DNA from: Mya arenaria
Lineage: Eukaryota; Mollusca; Bivalvia; Myida; Myidae
Direction of reading: 5' to 3'
DNA length: 64,000 bases
Assembly: GCF_026914265.1 (NCBI RefSeq)
Contig: NC_069124.1
Span: 19,199,648-19,263,647 of the forward strand
The notes beneath the pieces were generated by a model. It was not told the DNA's origin. It saw only the letters and a list, made by a program, of their open reading frames with translations, and searched no databases. Shown here in pieces: positions 10,001 through 19,000 of the stretch. Each line of letters begins with the position of its first letter. Within the stretch, counting starts at the first letter, position 1. A program made the position numbers and the translations under genes.

Positions 10001-13000
10001 ATTGTTTTGGACAATAATAACTAGAATGAAAGATCATAGTTAAAACGGCCCAGATTGACAGACTATTTGACCCAGATTGAAACACCATTCTGCCTAGAGT
10101 GCTGGACCTATGGTTGGGATATTCAATAACACCATTCTGCCTAGAGTGCTGGACCTATGGTTGGGATATTCAATAACACCATTCTGCCTAGAGTGCTGGA
10201 CCTATGGTTGGGATATTCAATACAATTATTTTTCAATTCAGTAATGACGGACAATCTGGATCGTATGGGCTCCGTTTTTAGGCCATGACTTTGGTAGACC
10301 TTGGTTGTATATCATCTGGGCCATATTGGGGACGGACGGTTCTGTCTCTTAATACAAACACTACCTTTCAAACAACATACAATTTATATTTCAGAAAGAT
10401 AAAGATGCAGTCCAAGAGCTTCTGAGAGCTGCCATGAAGAATTTTGAGATTATGATCTCTTTCTGTGAGGAAGTCAGGTAGCATTTTTAGTTTTAGGTTT
10501 AAAATGTCGGGCAAAGAAAAGGGCATTTGATAAACCAAACAAAACTGTCAGGCTATTGCTTATAACTGGTCCATACCACCATACTATACACTTTTTAAAA
10601 CCTCCAATGAAGAATTTTTATACTTAAGGTATGATTGAGTTACCAACATATACAAGTATGTTGTACATACAAATACATGTAAATAAATGTTAATTTAAAG
10701 AATATATTTTATTAAAGTGTGCGGCAGACATTTTTATGCTATAAAACCCTGTTATGAAACCTTAAAATACTGTGAAAATATGTATTTATTCACAAATTAA
10801 TGTGAAAATATGTTTTTATTCGCAAATTAATTACCTATACAAAAACATTAAACGTTAAGAAATGCTCAAAACAGATTAAAATGAAAGAATGTACAATATA
10901 GTGGTACAGCCAAGGTATTAATTATAGCCATATTGACAAAGAAATTTTACAGGGGTGCAACTAGAATATATCATACGTTTAAGCCCATCCTACTATGGTG
11001 ATGAAAGGTACAGAGCATTTTAGAATCCATTGTGAAGATTTAATTCATTAAGTAAAAAAAATATTGTTGAAACAATATTATATTGTAAAAAAGTTTGCTT
11101 TTTGCATTTAATTGAATGAATTTTACACACTTGACTTTTTCTATTGCATATTCTTCACAGTTGTCGTCACTGGAGCATATCCAAGTTTTTCGGGGACGAC
11201 AAGCCAGAGTGTGGCAAGTCATGTGACGCATGCAAGGAGCCGCGGGAAATCGAGAAACAGCTTCAAGAGTTGCGACGAGGCATGTTTGCCTCGGTGAACA
11301 AGCGGAAGGGCGGAGCGGGGACAATGTTTTACGTGGAGGAAGACGGCGCAGATGAAATGTACGGAAAGGGGCGGAAAGGTGCTAAAATGTGAGTCCTTGG
11401 TTTGTTGTGCACTTCAGAGATACGGATAATCAATTCATCAGGAAAGACCGTGTGACTCAGACTAAATTCCTTCATTTTATATTGTATAATATCTCTATAT
11501 ATTTCTTTCACCCAAGGGACACTGACGCCTATGATAGTCTGTTTATCTCAATCGGAACACATATGATTATGCTCCACAGTGAAATGGATGACTATGGTAA
11601 CCGGTTAATCTTCACAGTGACACATATGAATGTGAATGTGATATCGGGTATATTTCCATAACAACACAGATGACTATGATTACCAATGGCCAGTTTGATT
11701 CCACAGGGTCACAGATGACTATGATAGCCATTTGATCTCCATAAGAACTAAGATGACTATGATAGCCATTTGATCTCCACAGGGACGCAGATGACTACGA
11801 TAGCCAGTTTTATCACCACAGGGACACAGATGACTACGATAGCCAGTTTTATCACCACAGGGACACAGATGACTATGATAGCCAGTTTGATCTCCACAGG
11901 GACAGGGCCATGTATGACCATGATAGCCAGTTTATCTCTGCAGCGTCACAAATGACTATGATAGCCTGTTTATCTCTGCAGGGACAAAGATGACTATGAT
12001 AGCTAGTTTTATCTCCACAGGGACACAGATGACTATGATAGCAAGTTTTATCTCCACAGGAACACAGATGACTATGATAGCCAGTTTTATCTCCACAGGG
12101 ACACAGATGACTATGATAGCCAGTTTTATCTCCACAGGGACACAGATGACTATGATAGCCAGTTTATCTCCACAGGGACACAGATGACTATGATAGCCAG
12201 TTTTATCTCCACAGGGACACAGATGACTATGATAGCCAGTTTATCTCCACAGGGACACAGATGACTATGATAGCCAGTTTTATCTCCACAGGGACACAGA
12301 TGACTATGATAGCCAGTTTTATCTCCACAGGGACACAGATGACTATGATAGCCAGTTTTATCTCCACAGGGACACAGATGACTATGATAGCCAGTTTTAT
12401 CTCCACAGGGACACAGATGACTATGATAGCCAGTTTCTTGGAGATGATGATGATGAGACACAGGAGGCTAGAGACAGGAAGCAGAGATCCAGCTTCATAC
12501 AGAAACAGTTCAAGATTAGGAAAAATGTAAGGCCAGTTAAAAAGAAAAGATTTCGGATATTGTTTCCCAACTTTACTTAGTTGTTTTTATATGAATTGCA
12601 CACTAAGTCTTGAAAATATCAAATATCAAAAAAATATCTTTCCATCTTTTCCATTATAGTTTTACCTGTGGCATACAGGCCGCGTCCATTATGATGTCCA
12701 CTAAATTAAATTAAACACCTTTGTCCAATCATTACTAAATTTGGGCGGAATGTGTATTTGCATAATATCTTGGACAAGTGTAATAACCAGCTATATCCCT
12801 CGACTCACGCCAGAGTTATCGCCCTTTAATTATAGAAGTTACCTTAAATTGGTTTTGTTGGCGCAATAACTTTAGCAGCCTTTGTCCAATCACCACTAAA
12901 TTTGGTCATGTGTATTGGCATAATATCTCTGACAAGTTAAATTAATTGCCATGTTGATTCTGGCTCTCCAGAGTAAGGACCCTTGAAATCACCTAAAATT

Positions 13001-16000
13001 GGTCTTGTCCAAACAATAACTTTAGAACCCTTTCTCAAATCATCACAAAATTTGGTCAGATTATGTGTATGGGCAGATTACTAGCCATGTTGGCTCAGTT
13101 ACTCAAGGTTTATGACCCTTGAACTGGCAAAAGCTGTATTTAGAGTTTCCACTCGCTAAACATGGCTTAATGTACAAGCACTTAACACCAAACTTGCGTG
13201 TCCTAAAAAGAGGACGAGGTATTTTGCAATTGTTGGCGCTCTTGGTCTTGTTCTGTCACAAATCAGTAAATTGTAGCAGGTGAATTATTATTCAGTTTGT
13301 TTCATGCAAAACAATCATACATAGTTGGTGCAGAAAAATACTCATAAATGTCTTTCCTTGACAAATCAATTTTTGAATAAGAAAAGCTATTGTTTAGTTT
13401 ATATTAGAACTTGCCTAAAACACAGTATTTATACATATTAGTTGACAAAACTCCACATTTACTGTTTGATTTCTGTAAAATATTTTAATGATATTTCAAT
13501 TTAATGATTTTCAAACAGTAGTTTGCCATCTTTTTCCACGTTCCCTTCCAGAATGCTGGGATCACGAACGAGGAGTTTATTCCACCCAGTGATGATTGCC
13601 CGTTACGAGAGGCAGACAGTCAAAGGATTCCGAAACTCACTGTTGCGGTGAGGGACAAATTCACATGTAGCTTGCCATTTTTGGAAGAAAAAAAAAAGAT
13701 TTCTGCAATATAATGGGCCGATTGTACAGAACTCTGTTTAAGTTCACAATGTGATATAATGGGCTGATTGTACAGAACTCTGTTTAAGTTCACAATGTGA
13801 TATAATGGGCCGATTGTACAGAACTCTGTTTAAGTTCACAATGTGATATAATGGGCCGATTGTACAGAACTCTGTTTAAGTTCACAATGTGATATAATGG
13901 GCTGATTGTACAGAACTCTGTTTAAGTTCACAATGTGATATAATGGGCCGATTGTACAGAACTCTGTTTAAGTTCACAATGTGATATAATGGGCCGATTG
14001 TACAGAACTCTGTTTAAGTTCACAATGTGATATAATGGGCCGATTGTACAGAACTCTGTATAAGTTCACAATGTGATATAATGGGCCGATTGTACAGAAC
14101 TCTGTATAAGTTCACAATGTGATATAATGGGCCGATTGTACAGAACTCTGTATAAGTTCACAATGTGATATAATGGGCCGATTGTACAGAACTCTGTATA
14201 AGTTCACAATGTGATATAATGGGCCGATTGTACAGAACTCTGTATAAGTTCACAATGTGATATAATGGGCCGATTGTACAGAACTCTGTATAAGTTCACA
14301 ATGTGATATAATGGGCCGATTGTACAGAACTCTGTATAAGTTCACAATGTGATATAATGGGCCGATTGTACAGAACTCTGTATAAGTTCACAATGTGATA
14401 TAATGGGCCGATTGTACAGAACTCTGTATAAGTTCACAATGTGATATAATGGGCCGATTGTACAGAACTCTGTATAAGTTCACAATGTGATATAATGGGC
14501 CGATTGTACAGAACTCTGTATAAGTTCACAATGTGATATAATGGGCCGATTGTACAGAACTCTGTATAAGTTCACAATGTGATATAATGGGCCGATTGTA
14601 CAGAACTCTGTTTAAGTTAACAATGTGATATAATGGGCCGATTGTACAGAACTCTGTATAAGTTCACAATGTGATATAATGGGCCGATTGTACAGAACTC
14701 TGTATAAGTTCACAATGTGATATAATGGGCCGATTGTACAGAACTCTGTATAAGTTCACAATGTGATATAATGGGCCGATTGTACAGAACTCTGTATAAG
14801 TTCACAATGTGATATAATGGGCCGATTGTACAGAACTCTGTATAAGTTCACAATGTGATATAATGGGCCGATTGTACAGAACTCTGTATAAGTTCACAAT
14901 GTGATATAATGGGCTGATTGTACAGAACTCTGTATAAGTTCACAATGTGATATAATGGGCTGATTGTACAGAACTCTGTATAAGTTCACAATGTGATATA
15001 ATGGGCTGATTGTACAGAACTCTGTATAAGTTAATAATGTGATATAATGGGCCGATTGTACACAACTTTGTATAAGTTAACAATGTGATATAATGGGCCG
15101 ATTGTACAGAACTCTGTATAAGTTAACAATGTGATATAATGGGCTGATTGTACAGAACTCTGTATAAGTTAACAATGTGATATAATGGGCCGATTGTACA
15201 GAACTTTGTATAAGTTCACAATGTGATTAACGACATCGTTTTAACTTTTAATGTTGAAATATTTTATGATTGGCTATTATATTTAAAAAGAAACAAGTAC
15301 AGCTGAAACGGCTTACTTAATTTTTGTTAGAAATATAGCAGATCACAAGGTTATCCATTTAGTTTACAGAGCAGTAAAAATTTGAAAAAGTTTACACTTT
15401 CCGACGATGATGTTAACAAGGTTGTTAACTTTAAAATTGTTCTAAACAATCAGCCCAATATCTTACATGTTCAATGTGTATTTTTTGAGGACTGTTTTCA
15501 TTTCATTAAAATAAATGGCTGTCTTTGCTTCTTATAAGGAAATTGAACAATGTAAATCCCAAATCATGTACATGTATTTATGGTAATTTGAGTTATTATA
15601 AGAATTCTTCATAATCCTTTGAATCAGAATTGCATTTTTACAAGAATTAATTTTTACTTTGTCTGTGAAAATGAGTTGCTTGGGGAATTGAGACATTAGT
15701 TAGTGAGCTTTAATTACCTGCTTATTGAACACATTGTTTTCCCAAAAAATGAACATGAATGGGACTTGATATTTGCTAATGACGCCTCTGTTTTATTTTT
15801 AAGTTGAATTTCTTTCATTATTTGGCTCTTGTCATTTAAGCTCTGATGTCTTATGGAAGAAATTGTGCATTCACTTGCAATGAAAACAAATTTCAATGGA
15901 AATTCCCCTCTCTAGGCACGGGAACACTGTATGGAACTACTAGAGAAGGCCTTGCTGACCAACTACTGCCAGTTCTATCGAGACCAGCCATCCAAGCAAG

Positions 16001-19000
16001 CAGCCCAGGACTATGTGCCGCGGTGTACAGCCATAGATATGGAGCATGCCGTGTTCAAAGGTGTGTGCATAGGAGTGAAAATCTGTCAGGGATCCTCGTC
16101 GCCATTGAATCTGATGAACTGCTTCTAAAATGGCACATAAATATGGGAAACAATAGTTGAATTTCTTAAAATGCTGAAATATTTTTGAAACACGATTTTT
16201 ACACAAAAAAAATATGCATCAAAGCTATTCACAGCTAATACAGTTATTAGCAGGGGTGGATCCAGAATTTGACGTAATGGCGACATAACTTAGGGGCTGT
16301 AACCACTTTGACATGCGCATGGGGGTTTGGGGTTACTCCCTGAGGGAAATTTTAACAATTTGTAGTCAGAAATGGTGAATTTTGAGGATATGTTATCACT
16401 TTTTTTCTCCCATATTGGTGCGCCCACCTCTAAATCTGCTAGTGATTAGTACTAGAAAAATTATGGTTTTCTGGACAAGGGGTGAAAAGAGTCTCAGAGA
16501 CCTTCATATTATTATATATGTAATTAGATAAAAAGAAGTTTGTTCACTATCTCTGACCAATTTGTTAAGTAAAATTAATGTACTTAATGAGAATGTTTTG
16601 ATGATTTAGATATTTATCTTTCAGTGGTTTGATTTATTAATAAAACTAAAAGCCTACATTGAAATTGGTAGCTGACAGAATGCTGTAGTGTCTTAATATT
16701 GACTATTGAAATATGTAAGGGCACCATAAATTGACATTCTTCTTGGTGCTAAATGGCAGTGACATCTTTGATTAGCTGTTTAGCAAGCATGTTTACCTTG
16801 GTAATTTTGAGAAGAGTAGTATAAAAGTAAATGTGATAATTTTTGATAGGAACCTTTTTTGAAGCCAAGCATAGTAGTAACTTTTCAGAGTGTTTAATTC
16901 ACTTCAATCATGCCCTCATTTTCAGGCAACAAGTTACACAACATCTACAAGACATCAATAATGCGGAAAGTGATGGATGTGAAGAAATCAACAACCTTGA
17001 ACCAACTCCACCCATCAATGGCCCCTGAAACTCCTGTCTCCACCGTGGGGACCTCTAGCCCCGACCCAGGGGATTCAACTCTACCTGCCCTACCTTGCCT
17101 CCCTCTGATAGAGTCTGAAGATACTGTTGGGGCAGTGCCTGACTGTGATAACACAACTCCAAGTTGTTCTTCTATTACCGAATGTGTTCAGAATAAAGAC
17201 TGTGATAAAGAGTTCCAGAAACTTTTAGGTGACAGCTGTGGTAAAACAACTGACTGTATGACAGAAACTGAGTCTGACAGTTCCACAAATAAAGACACAT
17301 CTGCCAATCTGGACGAATTGGCCTCTAAAAATACCAGTATTATTCCTCCCAAACCCAAGATGGTTTATTTCTTTGAGAGAGGGGACTCATTAAAGAAGGA
17401 GAATGAAGAGAATCGGTTTGATCAGCAAATAGAAACAAGGCCTAGTCCAGTACCCATTCCAGAACCGTCTCATAGAAGCAAAAGACCTTTAGATAAGGTA
17501 CACAAATTAATATATTTTAATAATAGAGATTAACAGATGACTGAATACTGTCAAAAATTGATGGAACATGGTTTATGGACAAGGGTTGGTAATCGATTAA
17601 ATAATATCGTTATTATTCATCACAACATTTGACATTGCTTCATGTTCATCAAATGTAATAAATAATCATTCTCAGTTACCAGCGTGATGATACTACAGCT
17701 GGCATAAAAATACAGATTGTATTTCAGGCATACTATTTATAATTTTAAGCATTATAGATGTTTCATTTCGATCACATAATCAGTCTTAAATTGAAATTGA
17801 TTATGATTTTTGGACTGATTTTCAAATCCTACTTAAAAGTGAATTACCGTAAAGTGGTAAAATCAGCTCACTGTTATTTCATTATTAACATATCCAGATA
17901 CCATAACCAGCCAAACACAAGTTTTAACCAGCTTTGAAATTGTGCTTAAGGTTTTGCATATAATATTTTCAGATGTTTATTAAGAACTAAGACCTGCTTC
18001 AAATTTAGTGTCATCTATATATGTATATCATTTGATAGCTAAACATTGCCCATTTAGACATGAATATTTATTGGCAATAACTTCGATAAAACAATTCAGA
18101 CTGGAGATGCAGGAAGGGAAAGCAAGCACAGACGGACGGAGGATCGACACTCAGCCTCCGGGGGAGACAGTGGGAGAATGAAGGAATGTGCAGACCTTGT
18201 TGTGAAATACCTCAGTCCCCACTTCAAGGCTGGACGGATAGCTAACAAGGTATGGGGGATCTACATGTTGGAATATGCTAGCTCAACAACGTATTATTAG
18301 TTTTGATACTTATTGACGGGTGTGCAGACCTTGTTGTGAAATACCTCAGTCCCCACTTCAAGGCTGGGCAGACAAGGTATGGGAGATCTTTATGTTGGGA
18401 TATGCTTGAAATACAAAGTAGTATTAGTTTTGATGCTTATTGACGGGTGTGCAGACCTTGTTGTGAAATACCTCAGTCCCCACTTCAAGGCTGGCCAGAT
18501 AGCTATAAGGTAGGGGGTATCTACGTGTTGGATGAGCTAGCTAAACAATGTTACATAATGTGCTTGTTTTGATGTTAATCGAGGAGTGTATAGACTTTAT
18601 TTTGAAAAACTTCAGTCCGCACTTTAAGTCCAGACAGATAGCTAACAAGGTAGGGGGGAATCTACATGTTGGGATATAATCATGATATAACGTTAATGTT
18701 ATTTGAGGACTTCGCACTTAAAGGCCAGACAGCAAACAGAGGCCTTGGAGTGAACATGCTTGAAAGTCCAATAGTTAATGAACTGGGGTGATAAAATATA
18801 AAATATCCGGAAATGTTTTCTTATCCGACAGTATTGTAGTGTGTTAGAAATTGATAGTAATTCCATTCATACAAATTTTATTCAGCTTGATTGTGGCAAA
18901 AACTGATACAGTTTGGAATCATGTTTGAGTCTGCTTCATGGGAAGAGACTATTATGATAGTACTCTTCTATTCACAAACTAATTGCTTTTTCAAAAAATC

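Noticed and set aside
12150..12530. 103-codon minus frame and [11 protein letters not shown] plus frame
   Set aside because: Alternative frames of the 39-bp array. The frame used by RECQL5 is [13 protein letters not shown], and the other plus frame runs into a stop at the exon 9 donor.
13709..15226. Could the evenly spaced repeats be a CRISPR array?
   Set aside because: Copies are contiguous 46-bp tandem units with no unique spacers, in a eukaryotic intron.
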